A stretch of 39,335 bases of DNA from an uncultured Clostridia bacterium. GTDB taxonomy: Bacteria > Bacillota > Clostridia > Oscillospirales > Acutalibacteraceae. A program made the translations under genes and the position numbers. The notes beneath the pieces were generated by a model. The model worked only from the letters and a program-made list of their open reading frames with translations, was not told where the DNA came from and did no database searches. Positions 32,225-39,335 of this stretch are shown here, piece by piece. Position 1 is the stretch's first letter. Each line of letters begins with the position of its first letter. The stretch lies in contig CALFTN010000078.1 in NCBI GenBank assembly GCA_937916395.1, positions 1 through 39,335 on the forward strand. The letters are read 5' to 3'.

Positions 32225-32353
32225 AAATACGCCTCTTTTAAAAAAATTCACACAACATTTTTATTTTACCAAAATTATGTTAAAAAATCAATATTCACAT
32301 TGATATAAAAGTTCACATATATTGGTAATAGCGAAATGAGGTTGTGATGCAAA

Positions 32354-32596
32354 ATGACGAATTTACTTGATTTAAAAACAGGAGAAAAAGGTGTTGTTCT
32401 AAAGGTTGAAGCAGAAATAGGCTTAAAGAACCGCTTAAGAGATATTGGCTTTATAAAAGGAACAGAGGTTATGTTTTTACATTGTAGTCCATCTGGTGAC
32501 CCAAGAGCATATAAATTAAAAAATACTGTAATTGCATTAAGGAACAGAGATGCAAAGAATATTATAATCACGAAAATGTGTGATAATTATGAGTGA
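32354..32596 (+). CDS. feoA: ferrous iron transport protein A
   Basis: The 80-residue SH3-like FeoA has the normal length and pattern: LLDLKTGEKGVVLKVEA, then LRDIGFIKGTEV (L..mGl..G..v), SPSGDPRAYKLKNTVIALR and NIII at the end. FeoA is a small cytoplasmic protein that binds FeoB and supports Fe(II) uptake. The stop codon overlaps the feoB start region by 8 bases. The upstream gap carries a dyad TCAAT-N6-ATTGA (32288-32303) and TTCACAT twice (32294-32300, 32312-32318), which may be an iron-regulator site; no classical Fur box is evident. Confidence 0.92.
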   Translation: MTNLLDLKTGEKGVVLKVEAEIGLKNRLRDIGFIKGTEVMFLHCSPSGDPRAYKLKNTVIALRNRDAKNIIITKMCDNYE

Positions 32597-34661
32597 TACT
32601 ATAAAAATAGCACTTTCAGGAAATCCCAATGTAGGTAAAAGTACAGTTTTTAATGCACTTACAGGGCTTAAACAACATACTGGTAACTGGACTGGTAAGA
32701 CTGTTGATGTCGCATCTGGTGAGTATGAATATAATGACAAGGTTTACACAATAATTGATGTTCCTGGTACTTACTCTTTAACGCCTCATTCAAAAGAAGA
32801 GTGTGTTGCAAGAGATTTTTTGTGTTTTGCAGATTATGAAAAGGTTCTGCTAGTATGCGATGCAACTTCTCTAGAACGAAATTTGTATTTTATTGAACAG
32901 GTGAAAGAATTAGAAAAAGAAACCATAGTAGCTGTTAATCTTTTGGATGAAGCAAAAAAGAAGGGCATCAGTATTAATCTTGCTTTATTAGGTTATGAAT
33001 TAGGTGTAACAGTAGTAGGAATTGAAGCGAGAAATAATGTAGGAATAGAAAATCTGAAAAAAGCATTGAGCGATAATAATAAAACCAAAACAAAAGAAAT
33101 TAAATATCAAAAAGAAATCGAAGAAGCACTTGAAATAGTTTATTCTGTTATTTATAAATACGATTTTAAAGGAATAAGCAAACGATGGTTGGGTTTAAGA
33201 ATACTTGATGGCGATAATGAGTTTTTTAAAGCCTTAAAAGAATTTTTGGATTACGATATAAGAGAAAACGAAAAGATTGTGAAAGCTGTTGACAATGCTT
33301 ATGAGTTCCTTAATGAAAATGGCATTGATAAAGAAGAGCTTTCAGAGCTTATTGCAGAGAATTTATATAGCAATGCAGAGAATATATTAGATAAGGTTAC
33401 ATTAATCTGTGAAACAAAAAAAGAATGTAGAGATTTAAAAATTGATAAATTTGTTACCGGAAAAGGAACAGCATATATAGTCTTGCTTTTAATGCTGTTT
33501 TCAATATTTTATATTACAATAATTGGTGCCAATATTCCATCCGAGCTTCTTATGAAAGCTTTTGGACTGCTTGAAACTAATATCTATGATTGGCTAAAGA
33601 ATTTAGGAATCAGTAGCTTTTTAAATGATATGTTTATTTTAGGTGGCTTCAGAGTGCTGGGGTGGGTAGTGTCTGTAATGCTTCCTCCGATGGCAATATT
33701 TTTTCCACTTTTTACCATATTAGAGGACCTGGGCTTTTTACCAAGAATTGCTTATGTACTTGACAGTAAATTTCAAAAGGCAAACACAAGTGGAAAACAA
33801 TCGTTAACTATTTGTATGGGGTACGGTTGTAATTGCGTTGGTGTTACTGGTGCCAGAATTATAGATTCAAGACGAGAGAGACTTGTAGCAATTCTTACCA
33901 ATAGCTTAACACCATGCAACGGAAGATTTCCGGCAATAATTAAATTAATCTCAATATTTTTTGTGATTGGTGTGCCATTTTCAAATGCGATTTTGTCGTC
34001 TTTGGTTTTGTCATTTATAATTGTAATAAGTATTGCAGTAACCTTGTTTATTTCAAATCTGCTTTCAAAAACATTGTTAAAAGGTGAAAAGTCACATTAC
34101 ATTTTAGAGCTTCCACCATATAGAAAACCACAATTCACTAAGGTTATAACACGTTCAGTTCTTGATAGAACTCTTTCGGTTCTTGGCAGAGCAGTTGTAG
34201 TAGCGTTTCCTGCTGGTATTATAATTTGGCTTTTATTAAATTCTGGTGAGAAGACTATTATTAATACTCTTATTTCAGTTTTCGCACCAGTTGGTAATGT
34301 TATGGGGTTAGATGGTGAGATTCTCACTTCTTTCTTGCTAGGTCTACCTGCAAATGAAATTGTTTTACCGATATGCTTAATGCTTTACTCAGATACAAAA
34401 GAACTCATATCAATAGAAAGCAGAGAAGCAGTGGCACAGATTTTAACGGATAACTTCTGGAATATTAAAACAGCAGTTTCATATATTCTTTTTTCACTTT
34501 TTCATTTTCCGTGTGCTACAACGCTTATTACAATTTATAAAGAGACAAAAAGTATTAAGTGGCTCGGTTTATCTTTTTTACTGCCAACTGTTACAGGAGT
34601 TGTAATTTGTATTATCTTCAATTTTGTTTGTGAATTTTTGAGTTTCCTTTTTGAATTTTAA
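32589..34661 (+). CDS. feoB: ferrous iron transporter FeoB
   Basis: The 690-residue FeoB starts at ATG 32589 inside the end of feoA, relying on coupled translation because there is no strong binding site; a GTG at 32580 is in frame. The N-terminal G domain has G1 GNPNVGKST (11-19), G3 DVPGTYSL and G4 NLLDEAKKKG, followed by the helical GDI-like region (about 165-265). The membrane part begins near residue 290 and contains two Gate motifs with conserved cysteines (ICMGYGCNCVGVTGAR, and NSLTPCNGRFPA) on the Fe(II) path. It ends without the extra cysteine tail of some FeoBs. No feoC or FeoB-associated cysteine-rich protein follows. Confidence 0.96.
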   Translation: MSDTIKIALSGNPNVGKSTVFNALTGLKQHTGNWTGKTVDVASGEYEYNDKVYTIIDVPGTYSLTPHSKEECVARDFLCFADYEKVLLVCDATSLERNLYFIEQVKELEKETIVAVNLLDEAKKKGISINLALLGYELGVTVVGIEARNNVGIENLKKALSDNNKTKTKEIKYQKEIEEALEIVYSVIYKYDFKGISKRWLGLRILDGDNEFFKALKEFLDYDIRENEKIVKAVDNAYEFLNENGIDKEELSELIAENLYSNAENILDKVTLICETKKECRDLKIDKFVTGKGTAYIVLLLMLFSIFYITIIGANIPSELLMKAFGLLETNIYDWLKNLGISSFLNDMFILGGFRVLGWVVSVMLPPMAIFFPLFTILEDLGFLPRIAYVLDSKFQKANTSGKQSLTICMGYGCNCVGVTGARIIDSRRERLVAILTNSLTPCNGRFPAIIKLISIFFVIGVPFSNAILSSLVLSFIIVISIAVTLFISNLLSKTLLKGEKSHYILELPPYRKPQFTKVITRSVLDRTLSVLGRAVVVAFPAGIIIWLLLNSGEKTIINTLISVFAPVGNVMGLDGEILTSFLLGLPANEIVLPICLMLYSDTKELISIESREAVAQILTDNFWNIKTAVSYILFSLFHFPCATTLITIYKETKSIKWLGLSFLLPTVTGVVICIIFNFVCEFLSFLFEF

Positions 34662-34773
34662 AATATTTTCAAATAAATTCAAAAAAACACTTGCTTTTTT
34701 CTTCAGTTTATGATAATATTCTCGTGCTAATGTGTATTAAAACTTTTAAAGTTGTTTAAAGAGGTGACAATAA

Positions 34774-34977
34774 ATGAAAGAAGGACTTCATCCAAACTAC
34801 GCTCCAACACAGGTTAAATGTGCTTGTGGCGCTGTAATTGAAACTGCTTCAACAAAGAGCGATATGCGTGTTGATATTTGCTCAAACTGCCATCCATTCT
34901 TCACAGGTAAACAAAAACTTGTTGATACAGGCGGACGTGTTGACAGATTCAATAAGAAATACAACCTTTCTAAATAA
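34774..34977 (+). CDS. rpmE: 50S ribosomal protein L31, zinc-binding type
   Basis: The 67-residue L31 carries all four zinc cysteines: KCACG (Cys16, Cys18) and ICSNCHPF (Cys36, Cys39), followed by the typical HPFFTGKQKLVDTGGRVDRF (in part PFFTGKQ). It is therefore the C+ form used when zinc is sufficient. The start is behind AAAGAGGTG. Upstream, TTGCTT (34691) and GATAAT (34712) form a poor promoter. A hairpin follows it. Confidence 0.96.
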   Translation: MKEGLHPNYAPTQVKCACGAVIETASTKSDMRVDICSNCHPFFTGKQKLVDTGGRVDRFNKKYNLSK

Positions 34978-35000
34978 GTTGTATATTGTGTTGCTAAATC

Positions 35001-35025
35001 AGGCGGTGAGTTATCACCGCCTTTT
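35001..35025 (+). terminator. terminator after rpmE
   Basis: A 9-bp perfect stem AGGCGGTGA / TCACCGCCT with a GTTA tetraloop is followed by TTTT. Confidence 0.8.
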
Positions 35026-35071
35026 AGTATTTTAACAGAATTTAATTTTATAAAGTAAAGGGGTGGTCATT

Positions 35072-35695
35072 GTGTCAGAGATATATAAAACTTTAAAGGA
35101 ATATGCCGAAACTGAATATATAATTAAAAAATCAAAGTTTTTAAGCTACTCAAAACCAGTTGAAACTGAGCAGGAGGCACAGGAGTTTATTGCATCTATA
35201 AAGCAAAAGCATTGGGATGCAACTCACAATGTTTATGCTTATTGCATAAGAGAAGGTAATATAAAACGTTTCTCTGACGATGGTGAACCTCAGGGTACAG
35301 CAGGTATGCCCACGCTTAACGTACTTATAAAAGAAGATATAACCGACTGTGTAGTTGTAGTAACACGTTATTTTGGTGGAATTCTTTTAGGTGGCGGTGG
35401 TCTTGTTCGTGCTTATTCTCATTCTGCTAAATTAGGTGTGGATGCATCAAAAATTGTTACCTTAATGCCATGGACTGTTTATAAAGTTTCAGCAGATTAC
35501 ACCTTTTATAATAAACTGGATTCTCTTGTGCGTGATTTAGGCGGTGTTATAGAGAATTCAGAATTTGGTGAGAATGTAACTTTAGAGTTTCGTCTGAAAA
35601 AAGAAATGGAAAATAAACTTTTTAAAGAATGTGCTGATTTAACTAATGGTAAAATTACACCAGTAGAGTGTGGAAACGTAATAGCTGAGGGTTAA
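35072..35695 (+). CDS. IMPACT/YigZ family protein
   Basis: The 207-residue protein starts at GTG 35072, nine bases after AAGGGG; GTG 35063 is in frame but lies inside the binding site. The N-terminal UPF0029 (IMPACT) domain is clear: KKSKFLSY, the KHWDATHNVYAYCIR segment, RFSDDGEPQGTAGMP (about 69-83), TRYFGGILLGGGGLVRAYS (about 103-121). The C-terminal DUF1949 domain (about 138-200) has an alternating ferredoxin-like pattern. In bacteria the role is uncertain; the eukaryotic homologue IMPACT acts in translational control. It is probably transcribed on its own between the rpmE terminator and dgt. Confidence 0.92.
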   Translation: MSEIYKTLKEYAETEYIIKKSKFLSYSKPVETEQEAQEFIASIKQKHWDATHNVYAYCIREGNIKRFSDDGEPQGTAGMPTLNVLIKEDITDCVVVVTRYFGGILLGGGGLVRAYSHSAKLGVDASKIVTLMPWTVYKVSADYTFYNKLDSLVRDLGGVIENSEFGENVTLEFRLKKEMENKLFKECADLTNGKITPVECGNVIAEG

Positions 35696-35801
35696 TTTTG
35701 TCGAATTTTAATTATTTTTAAGAAATTTCAAAAAAAATTAAATTTTTTAAAGGGAAAAAAGAAATTTTAGCGTATTAAATATTTGTAGGTAGGTGATATT
35801 C

Positions 35802-36803
35802 GTGTCAAATGAAATAAGATTAAGAACTTTAGAAAGAGAAAAAAAGGAACTTTCACAGTATGCAATGCTTTGTGCCAATACTAAGGGAAGACTTATTTTA
35901 GAAGACGAATGTCCGGTTAGAACTGCTTTTCAGAGAGATAGAGACAGAATTTTACATTCATCTGCATTCAGACGTTTAAAAGACAAAACACAGGTGTTTT
36001 TAGCACCAGATAATGTTCATTTAAGAACACGTCTTACTCATACTTTAGAAGTAAGTCAGATTGCAAGAACTATTGCTCGCTCACTTTCTTTAAATGAGGA
36101 TTTAACAGAAGCTATTGCTTTAGGTCACGATTTGGGTCACACACCATTTGGTCACGCTGGTGAAAGAGCATTAAACGAAGTTTATCCGAAAGGCTTTACT
36201 CATTTTGAACAGAGCGTCAGAGTTGTAGATTGTTTGGAGCGTGACGGTAAAGGTCTTAATCTGACCGAAGAAGTCCGTGATGGTATTCTTTGTCATACAA
36301 AAGGTCCTGAAGCAAAAACACTTGAGGGCAGAATTATTAAATTAGCTGATAAAATAGCATATATTAATCATGATATTGATGATGCTGAAAGAGCAAATGT
36401 GCTTTCAGAAGACGATATTCCGTTAGAAATAAGAATGACAGTAGGTTTCAGTAAATCTGAAAGAATTAACAATTTTGTTATGTCGGTTATTGAAAACACC
36501 GAAGATGATGTTAAAATGTCAGATGAGGTTCAAGAGGCTTTTAATGAGCTTCATAGCTTTATGTTTAAAAACGTTTATACAAATCCAGTTTGTAAAAGTG
36601 AAGAATTCAGAGCAGAAGATATGATTAAACAGCTTTATAAATATTTTTCATTCTATCCGGATAAAATGCCTGAATTCTACTATGATATAGCGAAAAGAGA
36701 AGGTTCTGAAAGAGCCGCTTGTGACTTTATTTCTGGTATGACGGATGCATATTCAATTAAAATTTTCACCGATTTGTTTGTTCCAAAGACTTGGAGTATA
36801 TAA
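35802..36803 (+). CDS. dgt: deoxyguanosinetriphosphate triphosphohydrolase (HD domain)
   Basis: The 333-residue protein starts at GTG 35802 behind AGGTAGGTGA; GTG 35793 lies inside the binding site. It hydrolyses dGTP (and perhaps other dNTPs) to the nucleoside and triphosphate. HD-domain motifs: FRRLKDKTQVF, RTRLTHTLEVSQIARTIA (first His), AIALGHDLGHTPFGHAGE with the HD metal pair, and KLADKIAYINHDIDDAE later. This is the short Firmicutes form without the long insertions of E. coli Dgt. It is first in a dgt-dnaG-rpoD run, a known Clostridia arrangement linking nucleotide pools, priming and transcription. Confidence 0.93.
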   Translation: MSNEIRLRTLEREKKELSQYAMLCANTKGRLILEDECPVRTAFQRDRDRILHSSAFRRLKDKTQVFLAPDNVHLRTRLTHTLEVSQIARTIARSLSLNEDLTEAIALGHDLGHTPFGHAGERALNEVYPKGFTHFEQSVRVVDCLERDGKGLNLTEEVRDGILCHTKGPEAKTLEGRIIKLADKIAYINHDIDDAERANVLSEDDIPLEIRMTVGFSKSERINNFVMSVIENTEDDVKMSDEVQEAFNELHSFMFKNVYTNPVCKSEEFRAEDMIKQLYKYFSFYPDKMPEFYYDIAKREGSERAACDFISGMTDAYSIKIFTDLFVPKTWSI

Positions 36804-36845
36804 TTGAAGTGATAGTAAGAAGTAAAGCGGAAAGGGGGTAATTGA

Positions 36846-38627
36846 ATGGCTGTTAGATTATCTGACGATTTTTTAGAGCAGATTCGTGACAGAAATGATA
36901 TTGAATCTGTAATTTCAAGTTATGTTGAATTAAAAAGACGTGGCAGAAATCTTACAGGACTTTGTCCGTTTCATAATGAAAAAACGCCATCCTTTACAGT
37001 TTACCCTGAAACATCTTCATATTATTGTTTCGGTTGTCACGTTGGTGGCGACGTTATTACATTTATCAGAAATATAGAAAATTTAGATTATCTTGATGCA
37101 GTTAAATTTCTTGCAGACAGAAGTGGCATTAAAATGCCAGATGAAAAATTTGATGATACAGTTCATGAAAAACGAAAATTGACTTATGAAATGAATCGTG
37201 CCGCTGCAAAGTTTTTTCATGAAACACTTCTTAGTGATAAGGGTAAAGCTCAACGCGAGTATTTTATAAAACGTGGACTTACCAAAAGTGATATTACACG
37301 TTTTGGTTTAGGTGCGGCACCTGATGATTGGCATGAGCTTACAAATTACCTTGTTTCTCAGGGATTTAACAGAGACGATTTAGTAAGAGCCGATTTAATT
37401 AAACTCTCAGAAAAAAATGGCAAAAAAAATTACTATGATAACTTCAGAAACAGAGCTATTTTTCCTGTTATAGATTTGCGTGGTAATGTTGTTGCTTTTG
37501 GTGGCAGAGTTTTAGATGACAGTAAACCTAAATATATAAATACTGGTGATACACCTGTTTATAAAAAAGGTAGGGAATTGTTTGCTTTAAACCTTGCAAA
37601 GAATGGCAATAACGGTAAGCTTATTCTTTGTGAGGGTTATATGGATGTTATAGCACTTCATAAATATGGTTTTGGGAATGCTATAGCAGGTCTTGGCACA
37701 GCCTTGACACCCGAACAGGTTACTTTAATTTCACGATATGCAGAAGAGGTTTATCTTTGTTACGACTCTGATGAAGCTGGTCAAAAAGCAGTTAAAGCTG
37801 CACTGTCACTTTTTTCCAAAACAGGCGTTAAGGTTAAAGTAATAATGCTTTCAGGTGGAAAAGACCCTGATGAAATCCTAAGAAATCAGGGTGGGCAAGA
37901 TAAGTTTAACACTCTTATTGATAATGCACTCAATTCTATTGAGTATTATTTATACATCATAAAGGCAAAATATAATTTAACTACTGCCGATGGTAGGCAG
38001 AATTATCTCAAAGATGCTTCAAAATTGTTAGGAAGAGTTGGGGCTATTGAGCGGGATGTTTACGCTTCAAAGCTTGCCGAAGAATTAGGCGTATCAAAAG
38101 ACTCAATTCTAACAACTGTAAATTATAACACCAACAAAGAAACCAGAGCAGTTAAACGCGAAGAATTCAGAACTGCACAAAAAGAAGAACGTGAGGTTCA
38201 GAAGTCATTTGACCCAGAACGTGCAAAGTTCGTTCGTGCTTCTAAAGCAGAAGATATTCTTCTTATTTCAATTTTAAATAATACGGCTTTTTATAACAAG
38301 TTAAAGGAAGACTTGACACCTGAGCTTTTTATAACGCCGTTGAATAAAAAAATATTAACACTCATTTTAAACAGATTAAGTGAAGGCTTAAGTGTGGAAA
38401 TCTCTCTTTTAGCACCTCACTTAACCTCTGATGAAATGAATGTTGTTGCAAGACTTTTTGCCGATACCTCGCTTGTATCAAATACACTGGAAGAATGTGT
38501 GGATTGTATTGGTGTATTAAAAAGCGAGAAAGCAAAAAAAGAAGAGCAGAAGCCATCTACAATGGATGACAAGGCTTTTCTGGATTTCTTTGCTTCTTTA
38601 AAGAAATCTGAAGACGAAAAAAAGTAA
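36846..38627 (+). CDS. dnaG: DNA primase
   Basis: The 593-residue primase starts at ATG 36846 behind AAAGGGGG. The CHC2 zinc finger is complete: Cys40 and His43 in GLCPFHNEKTPSF, Cys61 and Cys64 in YYCFGCHVGGD. The RNA polymerase core has RAIFPVIDLRGNVVAFGGR, and the Toprim domain has LCEGYMDVIALH, GLGTALTPEQ and CYDSDEAGQKA, with the acidic metal ligands. The C-terminal helicase-binding part (about 450-593) is less conserved, as usual. It synthesises primers for lagging-strand replication. It is co-oriented with dgt (42 bases before it) and rpoD (47 bases after it). Confidence 0.97.
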   Translation: MAVRLSDDFLEQIRDRNDIESVISSYVELKRRGRNLTGLCPFHNEKTPSFTVYPETSSYYCFGCHVGGDVITFIRNIENLDYLDAVKFLADRSGIKMPDEKFDDTVHEKRKLTYEMNRAAAKFFHETLLSDKGKAQREYFIKRGLTKSDITRFGLGAAPDDWHELTNYLVSQGFNRDDLVRADLIKLSEKNGKKNYYDNFRNRAIFPVIDLRGNVVAFGGRVLDDSKPKYINTGDTPVYKKGRELFALNLAKNGNNGKLILCEGYMDVIALHKYGFGNAIAGLGTALTPEQVTLISRYAEEVYLCYDSDEAGQKAVKAALSLFSKTGVKVKVIMLSGGKDPDEILRNQGGQDKFNTLIDNALNSIEYYLYIIKAKYNLTTADGRQNYLKDASKLLGRVGAIERDVYASKLAEELGVSKDSILTTVNYNTNKETRAVKREEFRTAQKEEREVQKSFDPERAKFVRASKAEDILLISILNNTAFYNKLKEDLTPELFITPLNKKILTLILNRLSEGLSVEISLLAPHLTSDEMNVVARLFADTSLVSNTLEECVDCIGVLKSEKAKKEEQKPSTMDDKAFLDFFASLKKSEDEKK

Positions 38628-38674
38628 ATTTTTAATACAAGGAATTGTATTATTGTGAAAAGAAAGGTGTAAAA

Positions 38675-39335
38675 ATGGAAGGATTAGACAAGAAACCTCA
38701 AATTAAAGCGTTGATTGAAAAGGGTAAGGCAACTGGTAAGCTTACTACTCACGAAATTGATGCTGTTATTCTCGAAATGGATTTCGATATTGAAGAGCTT
38801 GATAAACTTTACGAAACAGTTGAAAGCAATAATATTGAAATTATTGATGACCTTGGCGACGAAATGCTTGATGCACTCTCTTTCGACCTTGATGTTACAA
38901 AAAATGTTGAAGAAGAAGTAGCTCCGGATGCAAAGAATGTTGCTATTGATGACCCTGTAAAGGTTTATCTTAAAGAAATTGGTCGTGTGCCACTTTTAAC
39001 TCCTGAAGAAGAAATTGAACTTGCTATGAGAATTTCTACTGATGATGCCGAAGCAAAAAGACGTCTTTCAGAGGCGAACCTCCGTCTTGTTGTAAGTATT
39101 GCAAAAAGATATGTTGGTCGTGGTATGCAGTTTTTAGACCTTATTCAAGAGGGCAACTTAGGTCTTATTAAAGCAGTTGATAAGTTCGATTACACAAAAG
39201 GCTTCAAATTTTCAACCTATGCTACTTGGTGGATAAGACAAGCTATTACTCGTGCTATTGCAGACCAGGCAAGAACAATTCGTATTCCTGTTCATATGGT
39301 TGAAACAATTAATAAGGTTAAAAAGACAAATAGCC
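38675..39335 (+). CDS. rpoD: RNA polymerase primary sigma factor (partial, 3' end beyond window)
   Basis: An open frame of 220 codons starts at ATG 38675 behind AGAAAGGTG and runs off the right edge. A region 1.1-like segment (IKALIEKGKATGKLTTHEID, about 9-28, then NIEIIDDLGDE) is followed by region 1.2 (DPVKVYLKEIGRVPLLTPEEE, about 94-114). Region 2 follows with NLRLVVSIAKRYVGRGMQF, LDLIQEGNLGLIKAVDKFD and KFSTYATWWIRQAITRAI, including the -10-melting aromatics. The start of region 3 is IRIPVHMVETINK. This is the housekeeping SigA. The frame is intact; only the window cuts it. Confidence 0.97.
   Translation, partial: MEGLDKKPQIKALIEKGKATGKLTTHEIDAVILEMDFDIEELDKLYETVESNNIEIIDDLGDEMLDALSFDLDVTKNVEEEVAPDAKNVAIDDPVKVYLKEIGRVPLLTPEEEIELAMRISTDDAEAKRRLSEANLRLVVSIAKRYVGRGMQFLDLIQEGNLGLIKAVDKFDYTKGFKFSTYATWWIRQAITRAIADQARTIRIPVHMVETINKVKKTNS

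Overview
The window is AT-rich DNA of a low-GC Gram-positive bacterium, most likely a gut-type Clostridia member (Ruminococcaceae/Oscillospiraceae-like). The evidence is AddAB instead of RecBCD, the dgt-dnaG-rpoD order at the right end, GGAGG-type ribosome binding sites, near-consensus sigma-A promoters with 17-bp spacers, and several Firmicutes-typical families (DUF378, GGGtGRT, DHHW/MBOAT pair). It is chromosomal and mostly housekeeping. I see no tRNA, rRNA, insertion sequence, prophage, CRISPR array or riboswitch. No gap between genes exceeds 300 bases.

Left part (1-8.9 kb): pdxY-trmL on the minus strand, a 62-residue cationic protein, and a polysaccharide deacetylase lipoprotein. Next is a divergent pair: an XRE regulator and an 813-residue collagen-like/LRR surface protein. 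That protein has a perfect TTGACA-17-TATAAT promoter with a dyad over its -35. An MBOAT-DHHW pair, probably for O-acylation of an exported glycan, follows.

Middle (9-21.8 kb): a NifU/IscU-like scaffold and a GGGtGRT protein lie under one promoter, with a shell-free PduL phosphotransacylase after a hairpin. The scaffold gene has codon use typical of high expression. Next come an XRE gene with three tandem operator-like decamers, a membrane HTH-DUF2157-like protein with a small membrane-anchored partner, and an SF2 helicase with an unusual C-terminal transmembrane hairpin. The rest are a GH43-like enzyme, a CDF exporter with manganese-type residues, a sugar nucleotidyltransferase with a lipoprotein, greA, and a DUF378 membrane protein.

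Right part (22-39.3 kb): addB-addA with a small exported protein; a minus-strand operon of a membrane protein, a fused P-loop kinase and an AGE-family epimerase; feoA-feoB; rpmE; an IMPACT-family protein; then dgt, dnaG and the 5' two-thirds of rpoD, cut by the window end.

Convergent genes here repeatedly share one bidirectional hairpin terminator. The best candidates for undescribed biology are the scaffold/GGGtGRT/PduL cluster, the membrane-tethered helicase, the HTH-DUF2157 pair, and the two XRE loci with clear operator-like DNA.
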